Position numbers and translations under genes: made by a program
The notes under the pieces: generated by a model
What the model was told of the DNA's origin: nothing
Databases searched by the model: none
What the model saw: the letters and a program-made list of their open reading frames with translations, nothing else
Assembly: GCF_001861355.1 (NCBI RefSeq)
Contig: NZ_MASN01000030.1
Coordinates: forward strand, 62,001 to 126,000
Source of the DNA: Natrialba sp. SSL1
Lineage (GTDB): Archaea > Halobacteriota > Halobacteria > Halobacteriales > Natrialbaceae
Length of the DNA stretch: 64,000 bases
Direction of reading: 5' to 3'
Shown: positions 17,096-25,680 of the stretch, one piece after another
Layout of the letters: each line of letters starts with the position of its first letter
Numbering within the stretch: the stretch's first letter is position 1

Positions 17096-17498
17096 CTGGC
17101 CGCCTACAGATTATAGATGGCCAGGCGAAAGGACGTAGAACCGTTTAACGGCAGACAGAGTCGACGAGATTCAGCGAGACAACCACTATCGACAGTGGGA
17201 ACTCGAGTACACCTCTCACATCCAGTGCTCGCTCGTTTCTTTAAGTGCTTCTGGTCACAAGGTGTAGATACGACGGGTCACCGACGTGCTGTTTTGCGTC
17301 GGTGTTCGCTTCTGCTCATGAGTGACGGGTACTCGAGTTATGTTCGATGAGTGCGGTGACTACTTGAGCCGAGTCCTGGCATCGAGTGGAGCGGGTGCTG
17401 GGTGGTGAACTGTGAATAGAGTGCCGTGAGAGTGCAGCGTGTTCGACAGGTAGCGTGCCGATAGCATACCTAACTGTACAGCACCGTCCGTAGCGCTT
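17096..17498. other. Gene-free spacer between convergent M48 and lipid reductase genes
   Basis: 403 bases with no supported protein gene; a 77-codon frame at 17117-17350 lacks promoter spacing and family character. A TATA-like TTCTTTAAG (17236-17244) is followed by a 7-base-pair hairpin (arms 17280-17286 and 17297-17303), so a small RNA is conceivable but unproven. Confidence 0.5.
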
Positions 17499-18914
17499 CT
17501 AGTACTTCGGATCTGCGCCGGTCGCCTCGTAGACTTCGTCCATCACGTCGTCGCGGCGCTGCTGCCAGTGTTCGAGTGCGGCGGGATGCTCCGGGTAGTG
17601 TTCGTAGAGGTCGAGCAGGTCGTCGGCACAGCGTTTCGCCTGGAAGAGTGTCCAGATGGTGCCCCAGTGACCGCGGCTGTTGAGTAGGCTCTCAAACGCG
17701 AGCTTCGGGCCGACGCTGGTGCTGCCCTCGTAGAGGGCCTCGGCGAGTTTCTCGCCGGGCATCGCGGCGAGCAGCCCCATCAGGTCGTCGACATCGATGG
17801 CCGTCGAGAGGATGTTGTAGACGTCGAGTGCGGCGTAGCGAGCGCCGAAGTGGTCCATCACGCGCTGGTTGTACTCCCAGAGTGCCTTCTCGCTGACGTC
17901 GCCCGTCTCGAGTCCCTCGATAGCCTGCTCGGCGGCGTACTTGCCCGCGTAGGCTGCACCCGCGATACCGCCGCCGGTGGTGGGGTTGACGTGACCCGCA
18001 GCGTCGCCGACGGCCATGTAGCCGGGGTGGACGGCCGAGTCGTACGGCCGGCGAGTCGGGAGTGCAGCGCCGAGTTTGTCGTCGACCTCGGCACCGTCGA
18101 ACTCGGCGCGGTTCTCGAGATCGTGTTTGAGGTCGTCGACGAGTTTCATCGGCTCCTCGGTCATCTGGAAGCCGAGGCCCGCGTTGATCTCGGTTTCCGT
18201 GCGCGGGAAGTACCAGAGATAGCCCGCGGCGCGCTCGGTCGGCTTGAAGACGAGCGCGTCCGACCACTCGACCGGTTCCTCGACGTGGACGACCTCGCGG
18301 TAGGCCGAACAGAAGTGCGAGTAGTTGACGTTGGTATCGAACGTCGAATTTGAGAAGTCGACGTTGTCCTGCAGCACCGAGAGCGCGCCCGCAGCGTCGA
18401 TAACGAGGTCGGCCTCGTAGGTGAGCGGCTGGCCCTTCCTGATCGCCTCGACGCCGGTGACCTGTCCGCCGTCGTCTTTCTGGGTGACATTCTGAACGAC
18501 AGTGTCGTAATGGAAGTCCGCGCCTGCTTCAGTTGCTCCCTCGATAATGCGTCGACCGTACTCCCAGCGGTCGATGACGGCGAGTTCGCCGGGAACCGGG
18601 ATTTCGAGGACGGTGTCTTCCTGTGGAATCTCGAAGCGGCCGTGATCGACGCCGGTGTTGGTGAACGCGGGTTCGAGTTTGGACTTCGGAATCGCGTCGG
18701 GGAACGCGTCGGCTCCCTTCAGGGCGTCACCGCAGGCGATGTGGCCCGCCTCCTCCTCGGTCTTGCGCTCGAGGACGACGGCCTCGTAGCCCGCGTTCGC
18801 GATCGTCGCTGCCGCGTAACAACCCGACGTTCCCGCGCCGACGACGACCACGTCGGGTGATCGGGTTTCGGCCTCGGGCGTCGACCCGGCAGCCGACTGT
18901 TCCTGTGTACTCAT
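17499..18914 (-). CDS. Digeranylgeranylglycerophospholipid reductase / geranylgeranyl reductase family
   Basis: FAD flavoprotein that saturates the isoprenoid chains of archaeal ether lipids. 471 residues. FAD-binding GxGxxG is VVVGAGTSGCYAA near 24-36 with the acidic end of strand two (VVLERKTEEEAG); the ACGDALKG motif follows at about 61-68; the second FAD motif is GYMAVGDAAGHVNPTTGGGI near 300-319. TATA-like element (CCATAAAACG) about 35 bases upstream. Related haloarchaeal paralogues may act on menaquinone or carotenoid chains, so the exact substrate is not fixed by sequence. Confidence 0.9.
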   Translation of the reverse strand: MSTQEQSAAGSTPEAETRSPDVVVVGAGTSGCYAAATIANAGYEAVVLERKTEEEAGHIACGDALKGADAFPDAIPKSKLEPAFTNTGVDHGRFEIPQEDTVLEIPVPGELAVIDRWEYGRRIIEGATEAGADFHYDTVVQNVTQKDDGGQVTGVEAIRKGQPLTYEADLVIDAAGALSVLQDNVDFSNSTFDTNVNYSHFCSAYREVVHVEEPVEWSDALVFKPTERAAGYLWYFPRTETEINAGLGFQMTEEPMKLVDDLKHDLENRAEFDGAEVDDKLGAALPTRRPYDSAVHPGYMAVGDAAGHVNPTTGGGIAGAAYAGKYAAEQAIEGLETGDVSEKALWEYNQRVMDHFGARYAALDVYNILSTAIDVDDLMGLLAAMPGEKLAEALYEGSTSVGPKLAFESLLNSRGHWGTIWTLFQAKRCADDLLDLYEHYPEHPAALEHWQQRRDDVMDEVYEATGADPKY

Positions 18915-19098
18915 ACCAACAGTGTGGACACCGTGGTAAGAAAACGTTTTATGGTCACTTCGTCCTCATCGGGAGGACAGAACGGACGCGGGCAACGCTC
19001 TATCCCCGCGAACTGCCGCAGATCGGAGTGGTTTGCTCCGGGACACGTTCTCAGGCGTGAGTTTCGTCCTATCCTCGAGGACAGATCTGTAATAAAGA

Positions 19099-19107
19099 GT
19101 TTTAGTG
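19099..19107 (+). promoter_or_regulatory. TATA box of the ferredoxin gene
   Basis: GTTTTAGTG centred 26 bases before ATG 19129; this picks 19129 over the upstream in-frame start at 19105. Confidence 0.6.
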
Positions 19108-19128
19108 TCGTTCTTCGTAGCACCCTGT

Positions 19129-19476
19129 ATGACCGAATACACGATCGAATTCGTCGGCACGGGCGAGACGATCACCTGCTCGGACAAGGAGACCATTCTG
19201 AGCCGCTGTCTCGAGGAGGGAATCGCCCAGGAGTACTCCTGCCGCGTCGGTATGTGTCTGGCCTGTTCCGCCGAGATCATCGAGGGCGAGGTCACCCAGC
19301 CAGCGGCCCGCGGGTTCACCGAGGAGGAAGCCGAGGCGTACGCCCTGACCTGCATGGCGCGCCCGCAGTCCGACCTCAAACTCGAGCGCGGCAAGTATCC
19401 GCCGAGCATCGAATCGGATCTCGAGGCGGGCGAGGCCGGGAACGCAGGCGGCGACACTGCGGCAGCCGACGACTGA
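19129..19476 (+). CDS. 2Fe-2S ferredoxin
   Basis: Plant-type [2Fe-2S] electron carrier, 115 residues. Cluster ligands follow the pattern C-x4-C-x2-C and a distal C: YSCRVGMCLACSAE near 39-52 and LTCMARPQS near 76-84. Lacks the long N-terminal acidic domain of the main halophilic ferredoxin, so this is a second, shorter type. Acidic C-terminal tail. It lies next to, but divergent from, the geranylgeranyl reductase gene; it could supply electrons to that flavoprotein, which is inference from position only. Confidence 0.93.
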   Translation: MTEYTIEFVGTGETITCSDKETILSRCLEEGIAQEYSCRVGMCLACSAEIIEGEVTQPAARGFTEEEAEAYALTCMARPQSDLKLERGKYPPSIESDLEAGEAGNAGGDTAAADD

Positions 19477-19766
19477 GTCTGGTAGTTTGATTTTGACGCG
19501 GCGCTGCACATGGACCAGCGACAGCACTGCAACCATGGAACAGCAACAACAGCAGCACTGCAGCTATTGTCGCGCGCGACCAGCAACGCAGCACATGATT
19601 CGAGTTGTGATGCCAGGGCGCTACAGTACGAAGCGAGATGACGAACAGCGTCTCCAGTAGATCGGTGTACAGCGAGAAACAACAGATACCGAGCAAACAG
19701 GGAGTTTGCGACTATGTCGTAACTGCAGACTATTGCCCGCAAACCACACGATGAGCGCCGATCCGA

Positions 19767-20912
19767 TCAGTCAACAAAGTCGATGTCGTCGGCGTCCATC
19801 TCGGGCTGGACCGTCTCACCCTCCGGTCGCCCGTAGATCTGCGGCGACTGGACGCCCGTGACGACGATCATCGTCCGCATGCTGCCCTCGAGTGTCTCGT
19901 CGATCGAGGTCCCCCAGATGATGCGCGCGTCGGGGTCGATCCGGTCGTAGATCTCTTCGACGACGCCCTCGGCTTCCTCGATGGACATGTCGTTGCCGCC
20001 GGTGACGTTGACCAGCGCGGAGCTGGCACCGGAGATGTCGACGTCGAGCAGCGGCGAGCGCAGGGCGGTCTTGACCGAGTCCTCGGCCTTCGCTTCCGAA
20101 TCGGACTCGCCGAGACCGATCATCGCGACGCCGCCGCGTTCCATGACGGTGCGAACGTCGGCGAAGTCCAGATTGACGAGGCCCGGCTTCGTGATGAGTT
20201 CCGTAATGCCCTTCACCGAGCGCATCAGCACCTCGTCGCTGACCTTGAACGCCTGGCGGACGGGGAGCTTGCCGACGGAGTCGAGCAGCCGGTCGTTCGG
20301 AACGACGATGACGGTGTCAGAAACGTCGCGCAGGCGCTCGAGTCCCGCCTCGGCGTTGGTTCGGCGAACCTCTCCCTCCGCGGTGAACGGCGTCGTCACG
20401 ATCGAAATCGTCAGCGCGCCCGACTCGCGGGCTGCCTTCGCGACGACAGGTGCCGAGCCAGTCCCGGTGCCGCCGCCGAGTCCGGCGGTGACGAAGACCA
20501 TGTCTGAGCCGTCGATGGCGTCGTAGATATCCTGCTGGCTCTCGAGTGCGGCCTCCTCGCCGACCTGGGGGAGCGAGCCCGCGCCGCGCCCGCCGGTCTT
20601 CTCCTCGCCCATGAGGATCTTGGTGTCGGCTTCGATTTCCACGAGGTGCTGGACGTCAGTGTTCGCGGCGACGAGCTTCGCGCCGTGGATACCCTCCTCG
20701 TGCATCCGGTTGATGGTGTTCCCGCCGGCACCGCCGCAGCCGACGACGGTGATGTCAGTCTGGAGGTCCTGCAGTACATCCTCCAGCTCGTCGTCTGTCA
20801 TCGTCCCGGTTTGTCTACTCTCTGACCCGTCTGCCGACTGACCGTCCGCGGGGGCGTCGGCCGGCTCCCCCTCCTCGGCCTCGTCGATGGCGTCGTCGAT
20901 GAGTGAGTCCAT
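19767..20912 (-). CDS. ftsZ1: Cell division protein FtsZ1
   Basis: Tubulin-family GTPase that forms the division ring in archaea. 381 residues. N-terminal acidic extension, then [17 protein letters not shown] (GTP-binding loop T1), tubulin signature [11 protein letters not shown] near 148-158, and the T7 loop region [11 protein letters not shown]. The acidic N terminus with [18 protein letters not shown] matches the haloarchaeal FtsZ1 rather than FtsZ2 class, as I remember the Haloferax sequences. C-terminal conserved tail ends ADDIDFVD. Its promoter holds a perfect palindrome just upstream of the TATA element. Confidence 0.95.
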   Translation of the reverse strand: MDSLIDDAIDEAEEGEPADAPADGQSADGSESRQTGTMTDDELEDVLQDLQTDITVVGCGGAGGNTINRMHEEGIHGAKLVAANTDVQHLVEIEADTKILMGEEKTGGRGAGSLPQVGEEAALESQQDIYDAIDGSDMVFVTAGLGGGTGTGSAPVVAKAARESGALTISIVTTPFTAEGEVRRTNAEAGLERLRDVSDTVIVVPNDRLLDSVGKLPVRQAFKVSDEVLMRSVKGITELITKPGLVNLDFADVRTVMERGGVAMIGLGESDSEAKAEDSVKTALRSPLLDVDISGASSALVNVTGGNDMSIEEAEGVVEEIYDRIDPDARIIWGTSIDETLEGSMRTMIVVTGVQSPQIYGRPEGETVQPEMDADDIDFVD

Positions 20913-20937
20913 TCTTGGCCCCTTCTAAACGATGGAG

Positions 20938-20977
20938 CATAATTACCTTTCCCCTACACGTCAGCCACCTGGCTGAC
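20938..20977 (-). promoter_or_regulatory. ftsZ1 promoter with upstream palindrome
   Basis: TATA-like TAATTAT at 20938-20946 is about 30 bases before the ftsZ1 start. Immediately upstream, 20960-20977, is a perfect inverted repeat with 8-base arms GTCAGCCA and TGGCTGAC around a 2-base spacer, well placed to be an activator or repressor site. Confidence 0.65.
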
Positions 20978-21070
20978 ATGTTACTGGAATATTACCTGTC
21001 GGCCCTCGATTGCGTGACAACCAACCGCCACGAACGGGTAATTACTACTTACGCTCAGCTCACAAACCAC

Positions 21071-22519
21071 TCAGATTTCGAACCGATCGATCTGGCGGCG
21101 CTCCACGCGGTCGGGCGCGATCTCCTCGCCGTCGACCGTCACCGGTTCGCCGTTCGCGAGTGCGCCGAACTTCGGCCCCTCCGGGACGCCCGCTTCCTGG
21201 GCGAGCGCGGGGTCGAACGCTGTTTTTTCGGCGACGACTGCGTTCACGGCTGTGTCCACGTTCGCGTTCGCGTCTGCGTCTGTGTCCATGTCCGTTTCCG
21301 CGCCTGTGTCTGCGCCCGCGTCCGCCTCTCCCGCGATCATCTCCGATGTCTCGACCGTCACCGTCTCGTACGCGGACTCGAGTACCCTCGCCAGTTCCTC
21401 GACGAGTTCGAGTCGCGTCGCTCCCTCCGGCAGCGCGAACTGGGTACCGACGCGGCTGCCGCCGTTTTCCGTCGTGAACGCGACGGTGTGGGCCTCGATG
21501 ATGGCTCGGACGCGCTCGGGGTCGATTCCCTCCGCGGTGTCGATCAGGTCTCCCGGCAGGTCGACGACGGCGAACGACGGCTCGTGGTGCTCGCCGAAGC
21601 GGATGCCCTCATCGACCGTCCCGAGATCCGATTCGACCGCATCGATGAGGTCGAACGGCCGGTCGCCGACCTCTCGGAGCCACGTCTCGCTGACCACGCG
21701 GTGGCCCGCCTCGTCCAGGGTGGACTCGAGTACCGGCCACTCGCCGTCGAGCAGCGCGACGTCCGCCTGGCTGGCGTCGAAGGCGGCGTCGATGACCTCC
21801 CGGTGGGCCGTCGGATGGCCCATGGACTCGAGCGCCCAGTCGGCCGCGATGTGGCCCACGGCCCAGGGTGTTTCGCGGACGACGCGCTCGAAGCGCGGCG
21901 CGTAGTGGTTGCCGCCGAAGCCGACGAGTTGCCGGTCTCGGTGGGGCGCAACGCCGTCGCGTGCGATTTCGAGAATTCCGCGGGCGACGGCGCGTGCGCC
22001 TTCGGGATCGTCCCACTGTTCGTCGTCGCTGCCGAGTTCGGCGAACAGCGACGGACAGCCAACGTTGGTCGGGCCGTGGTGGGTACACTCCATCCCGACG
22101 TCGTACCCCTCGGGCGCGAACTCGTCGAACGCCGCGAGCAGTTCCGCGAGCGCGTTCGGACAGGCCTCGGCGACTGCGTCCTCGTCACCGCCGTACTCGG
22201 CCGGGCCGAAGTTGCCCGTGAAGTGGCCGGTCAGCAGCGCGCCCGTGTCGCCAGAGTGGCGGGAGGCGAAGACGAGCAGGTCCGGGTCGCAGTCGAACGC
22301 GTCGGCGGGGGACTCGAGTTCGATGTGCAGCGTCTCGAAGGATCGGAGTTCGACGCCGTCGAAGCCAGCGAGGGTGTAGAAGGTACCGCCACCGTCGGCG
22401 TCGGGACGGGTTTCGTCCCGGCGTTCGGTCCAGTCTGCAAGTTCGCGAAGCTGGTCGCAGATGTGCACCGACGCCCGATCGGCGCGGCTCTCGACGATCG
22501 CAACGTCCGTCTCGGTCAT
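21071..22519 (-). CDS. dtdA: D-aminoacyl-tRNA deacylase
   Basis: Hydrolyses D-amino acids from mischarged tRNA; archaeal/plant GEK1-type enzyme. 482 residues, above the usual 430-450. Core motifs include HFTGNFG, MECTHHGPTNVGCPS near 143-157 and VGFGGNHYAPRF near 199-210, with the His residues that bind zinc. The extra length is a low-complexity acidic Asp/Ala/Thr/Asn insert near residues 400-428 made by a six-base repeat (about 21249-21330). Its TATA-like element is about 30 bases upstream. Confidence 0.93.
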   Translation of the reverse strand: MTETDVAIVESRADRASVHICDQLRELADWTERRDETRPDADGGGTFYTLAGFDGVELRSFETLHIELESPADAFDCDPDLLVFASRHSGDTGALLTGHFTGNFGPAEYGGDEDAVAEACPNALAELLAAFDEFAPEGYDVGMECTHHGPTNVGCPSLFAELGSDDEQWDDPEGARAVARGILEIARDGVAPHRDRQLVGFGGNHYAPRFERVVRETPWAVGHIAADWALESMGHPTAHREVIDAAFDASQADVALLDGEWPVLESTLDEAGHRVVSETWLREVGDRPFDLIDAVESDLGTVDEGIRFGEHHEPSFAVVDLPGDLIDTAEGIDPERVRAIIEAHTVAFTTENGGSRVGTQFALPEGATRLELVEELARVLESAYETVTVETSEMIAGEADAGADTGAETDMDTDADANANVDTAVNAVVAEKTAFDPALAQEAGVPEGPKFGALANGEPVTVDGEEIAPDRVERRQIDRFEI

Positions 22520-22644
22520 ATCCGTGCTGGCGTGCTGGGCGTCGTTAATGCTGTCGAACAGCGGTCAACGAGATGTCGATCGAAAAGTACGATCGACCGT
22601 CGAGTAGTGCTGTTCGACAGGAGAACTCGTTCGTTTTCGGCCAG

Positions 22645-23604
22645 CTACAACAGGAGGTAGATGAACCCTGCATAGCCGGCGAGCAAGATCGCGCCGTCGA
22701 GCCGGCTCAGCCGCCGGCCGTGGGCCATCAGGCCGACCAGCAGCAGCGTGAATCCGAGCAAGTAGGGGAACTCGAGTCGGAGCGTCTCCGGCGCGACCTG
22801 AATCGGCGTGATGATGGCGACGACGCCGAGGACGGCGAGGATGTTGTAGATGTTCGAGCCGACGACGTTGCCGACGGCGAAACCGGTTTCGTTGCGGATC
22901 GCGCCGACGGCGGAGGCTGCGAGTTCGGGCAGCGAGGTACCGAGTGCGAGCACTGTGAGTCCGATAATGAGATCAGAGACGCCGAGTGCGGAGAGAAGGT
23001 CGGTGCCGCCGGAAATGAGCCAACGTGAGCCGATGACGAGCGCGAGGAGACCGGCGAGAACGAGACCGATGTCTCGGGGAGAAACGCCGTCACGGCTGTT
23101 CTCATCAGTTTCTGGAGTGTCATCCAACGGTAGCGAGTCCGCACTGGCCGCATACAGCAGGTAGCCGGTAAAGGCGGTGAGTACGAGGAGGAAGACGACG
23201 CCCTCGAGTCGCCCGAGCGTGCCGTCGGCGCCGAGGACGACGAGCAAGACCGCGGCGAGCACCATCGTCGGAACGTGGCGGCGCATGACGAGCCCACCGA
23301 CCGGCAGCGGGCGGATGAGCGCGGCGATACCGAGCACGAGGCCGATGTTCGCGATATTCGAGCCGAGGACCGCGCCGAGTCCGATATCCGTCGAGACGTC
23401 GAGCGCGCCGATGGTCGCGACGAACAGCTCTGGCGCGGTCGTCGCGAACGCGATCACCGTGACGCCGACGGTTGCCGCCCGGAGCCCGATGCCGAGTGCG
23501 AGCCGACCGGCGCCGGCTACGAGGAGTTCAGCACCGGCGTAGAGGGCGACGACGCCGGCAACGAGGAGGAGGACGGCAAATCCGAGTCCGAAGTCGGCGG
23601 CCAT
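22645..23604 (-). CDS. Calcium/sodium antiporter (CaCA family)
   Basis: Na+/Ca2+ exchanger family membrane protein, 319 residues, about ten predicted helices. Both alpha repeats are clear: FATTAPELFVATIGA with GSNIANIGLVLG in the first half, and LALGTSLPELAASAVGA with GNVVGSNIYNILAVLG in the second, carrying the ion-binding Glu residues. A hydrophilic loop of about 30 residues separates the halves. TATA-like CTTATAC 25 bases upstream. Likely exports Ca2+ against Na+; K+ dependence cannot be told. Confidence 0.93.
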   Translation of the reverse strand: MAADFGLGFAVLLLVAGVVALYAGAELLVAGAGRLALGIGLRAATVGVTVIAFATTAPELFVATIGALDVSTDIGLGAVLGSNIANIGLVLGIAALIRPLPVGGLVMRRHVPTMVLAAVLLVVLGADGTLGRLEGVVFLLVLTAFTGYLLYAASADSLPLDDTPETDENSRDGVSPRDIGLVLAGLLALVIGSRWLISGGTDLLSALGVSDLIIGLTVLALGTSLPELAASAVGAIRNETGFAVGNVVGSNIYNILAVLGVVAIITPIQVAPETLRLEFPYLLGFTLLLVGLMAHGRRLSRLDGAILLAGYAGFIYLLL

Positions 23605-23753
23605 ACACGTCGATACTCGGAATCGTCGTATAAGCGACGCGGAACGAGCACGCGAGGACGAGGAACAGAGCGGACGCTAGTGGACCAGCACCGACCGGAA
23701 ACCCTGCCGGAGTCACACCCGTTATGTCGCCCCCGCGTCGACTACGAGCCACC

Positions 23754-24596
23754 ATGGCTATGGACGTCTTCGGACTGCTCGGCAACCCCGTCGGACACTC
23801 CCGCTCGCCGCCGATGCACGAGGCCGCCTACGGCGAACTCGCATACGACGCGCGCTACGTCACCTTCGAACCCGACCCGTCCGATCTCGAGGCCGCAGTC
23901 GCCGGCGCTGACGCCCTCGGCATCGCGGGGCTGAACGTGACGATCCCGTTCAAACAGGACGTGCTCGACCTGGACCTCGTCGAGCCCGACGAGCTGGCCA
24001 CCCGGATCGGCGCGGTGAACACCATCGATTTCGAACCGGACTCGAGTCCCCCGAATTCCTCAGGACAGGTCACCGGTCACAACACCGACGCCGCCGGCGC
24101 GCTGCGCGCGCTGCGCGAGCACGACGTGACCATTTCGGATGCTGAGGCCGTCGTCGTCGGTGCCGGCGGTGCCGGCCGTGCTATCTCGTTCGCGCTCGCC
24201 GACGCGGGCGCAACCGTCGCCATTGCGAACCGGACGGAATCGACCGCACACGAACTCGCGGCGGACGTCCCGGTCGCGACGGGGCACGGACTGGACGAGG
24301 GGGTACTCGAGTCCCTGCTGGCCGAAGCGGACGTGCTGGTCAACGCGACGAGCGTCGGGATGGAGGAGGACGCGACGCCGGTGCCGGCGGACGCGCTCCA
24401 CGCCGACCTGGCGGTGATGGATGCCGTCTATCAGCCGCTGGAGACGCGATTGTTACGTGATGCGGCCGACGCTGGGGCGACGACGGTCGACGGCGCGTGG
24501 ATGTTGCTGTATCAGGGTGTCGAGGCGTTCGAGCTGTGGACCGGCCGCGATGCGCCGGTCGACGTGATGAACGAGGCGTTGCGGGCGCAGTTGTAA
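23754..24596 (+). CDS. aroE: Shikimate dehydrogenase
   Basis: NADPH-dependent reduction of 3-dehydroshikimate. 280 residues from ATG 23754 (ATG 23760 also possible). Shikimate-binding [11 protein letters not shown] near 17-27, catalytic Lys in [11 protein letters not shown] near 70, the partner Asp in GHNTDAAG near 110, and the dinucleotide motif [11 protein letters not shown] near 135-145. With the aroD and dehydroquinate synthase II genes further right, it completes three consecutive steps of the pathway in this window, though they are not in one operon. Confidence 0.95.
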   Translation: MAMDVFGLLGNPVGHSRSPPMHEAAYGELAYDARYVTFEPDPSDLEAAVAGADALGIAGLNVTIPFKQDVLDLDLVEPDELATRIGAVNTIDFEPDSSPPNSSGQVTGHNTDAAGALRALREHDVTISDAEAVVVGAGGAGRAISFALADAGATVAIANRTESTAHELAADVPVATGHGLDEGVLESLLAEADVLVNATSVGMEEDATPVPADALHADLAVMDAVYQPLETRLLRDAADAGATTVDGAWMLLYQGVEAFELWTGRDAPVDVMNEALRAQL

Positions 24597-24738
24597 CGGT
24601 TCTGCCAGAACTGGAGTGCCTTGCCAGGGGTCAGATCGGTGGTGACAAACGAGACAGGTGAGCGACGACGGCGTATCTACTGGCTATCTCCATCGAGAGT
24701 GCGGACGAAAACTCGGTTTCAGGGCCATCGTATCAGGC

Positions 24739-24748
24739 GAATTTAAGT
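24739..24748 (+). promoter_or_regulatory. TATA box of the HhH protein gene
   Basis: GAATTTAAGT centred 29 bases before ATG 24773. Confidence 0.6.
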
Positions 24749-24772
24749 GACAGAGACGACTATGTCGGAGCA

Positions 24773-25597
24773 ATGGCAATCCTCGACAAGCTGAAGTCGT
24801 TGTTGGGACTCGACGACTCGAGTTCGGAGCGCCGGGGGTCTCGGGACGTTGGTGTGACAGTCGAACGCGAACGGTCGGACGGCGACCAGGGTGAGGCGGC
24901 TACCGACGAGCAGTCGTCGGCACAGGACACGCCGGCACCTGCGTCGGCGACCTCGTCGCAGGAACAAGACCACGACCACGACCACGACCAAGATCAAGAT
25001 CAGGGAGCGGACCAGAAACAGGAGCAAGAGCAAGACCAAGACCGAGACGCGACGGATACAACCGACTCAGACGACGAAACGACGATCGAAGAGGCGGAAC
25101 CCGAGGCTGACGCTGCCGCAGCGGGTACCAGCGCAGCCGGGTCGACCGGATCGATGACCGAGACGAGCGACGGCCCAGAAGATGCAGCAGAGCCTGCCGA
25201 AGCAACCGGGCCGTCGGAAGCTGACGCCGCACCGACCGAAGAGAAGACGCCGGATATCGACGAGCAAGCGCACGTCGAGCCAGCGACCGAGCCGGACGAT
25301 GAGGCGGACGAGACCGACGCTGGCGAGGGTGACGAAGCCGCCAGCGATGAAGCAGCGGAGGATGGCGACGAGGCGGCAGTCGAGTCCGACTCCGAGACTG
25401 AGACCGAGGTAGAGTCCGACTCCGAACCAGTCTCCGAAATCAAGGGAATCGGACCGGCCTACGCCGACCGCCTCGCGGGCGCTGGCGTCGAAACCGTCGC
25501 CGAACTCGCCGACGCCGATGCGGCCGAGCTCGCCGAGGGAACGGATATCTCCGAAACCCGCATTCAGGGCTGGATCGACCGCGCAGAAGTACGATAA
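24773..25597 (+). CDS. Acidic helix-hairpin-helix protein
   Basis: 274 residues: a short N-terminal helix (MAILDKLKSLLGLDD), a very long disordered acidic region of about 190 residues, including a His-Asp/Gln-Asp/Glu-Gln repeat near 65-92, and a C-terminal helix-hairpin-helix domain (ISEIKGIGPAYADRLAGAGV then VAELADADAAELAEG) of the type that binds DNA without sequence specificity. Same-strand neighbour of the pab operon but with its own promoter and followed by a T run. Role unknown; possibly tethered DNA binding. Confidence 0.82.
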   Translation: MAILDKLKSLLGLDDSSSERRGSRDVGVTVERERSDGDQGEAATDEQSSAQDTPAPASATSSQEQDHDHDHDQDQDQGADQKQEQEQDQDRDATDTTDSDDETTIEEAEPEADAAAAGTSAAGSTGSMTETSDGPEDAAEPAEATGPSEADAAPTEEKTPDIDEQAHVEPATEPDDEADETDAGEGDEAASDEAAEDGDEAAVESDSETETEVESDSEPVSEIKGIGPAYADRLAGAGVETVAELADADAAELAEGTDISETRIQGWIDRAEVR

Positions 25598-25599
25598 TC

Positions 25600-25614
25600 C
25601 ACGCTGTTTTTTTT
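25600..25614 (+). terminator. T-tract terminator after the HhH gene
   Basis: Eight T in a row at 25607-25614, ten bases after the stop codon; archaeal RNA polymerase terminates at such tracts without needing a stem. Confidence 0.6.
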
Positions 25615-25647
25615 AACGAGGGCGATGAGCACAGCCCCAAAACCATA

Positions 25648-25657
25648 ACATGATTAG
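25648..25657 (+). promoter_or_regulatory. TATA-like box of pabB
   Basis: AT-rich ATAACATGAT centred about 28 bases before the pabB ATG at 25681. Confidence 0.45.
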
Positions 25658-25680
25658 GGAACTGGCTCCTCTCGACGGCT

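Noticed and set aside
17117-17350. 77-codon frame in the M48 / lipid-reductase gap
   Set aside because: No TATA at the right distance, basic composition unlike halophilic proteins.
19535-19660. 41-codon frame with Gln-rich start and a CSYC motif
   Set aside because: Only one C-x2-C pair, no convincing promoter, and not acidic; could be real but unsupported.
21010-22660. Large plus-strand frames opposite dtdA
   Set aside because: They mirror a recognisable deacylase; their translation has no domain and contains long Arg/Cys-Val runs from the six-base repeat.
24960-25050. Possible CRISPR or regulatory repeat within the HhH gene
   Set aside because: The repeat is a codon repeat (His-Asp, Gln-Asp, Glu-Gln) in frame; no spacers.
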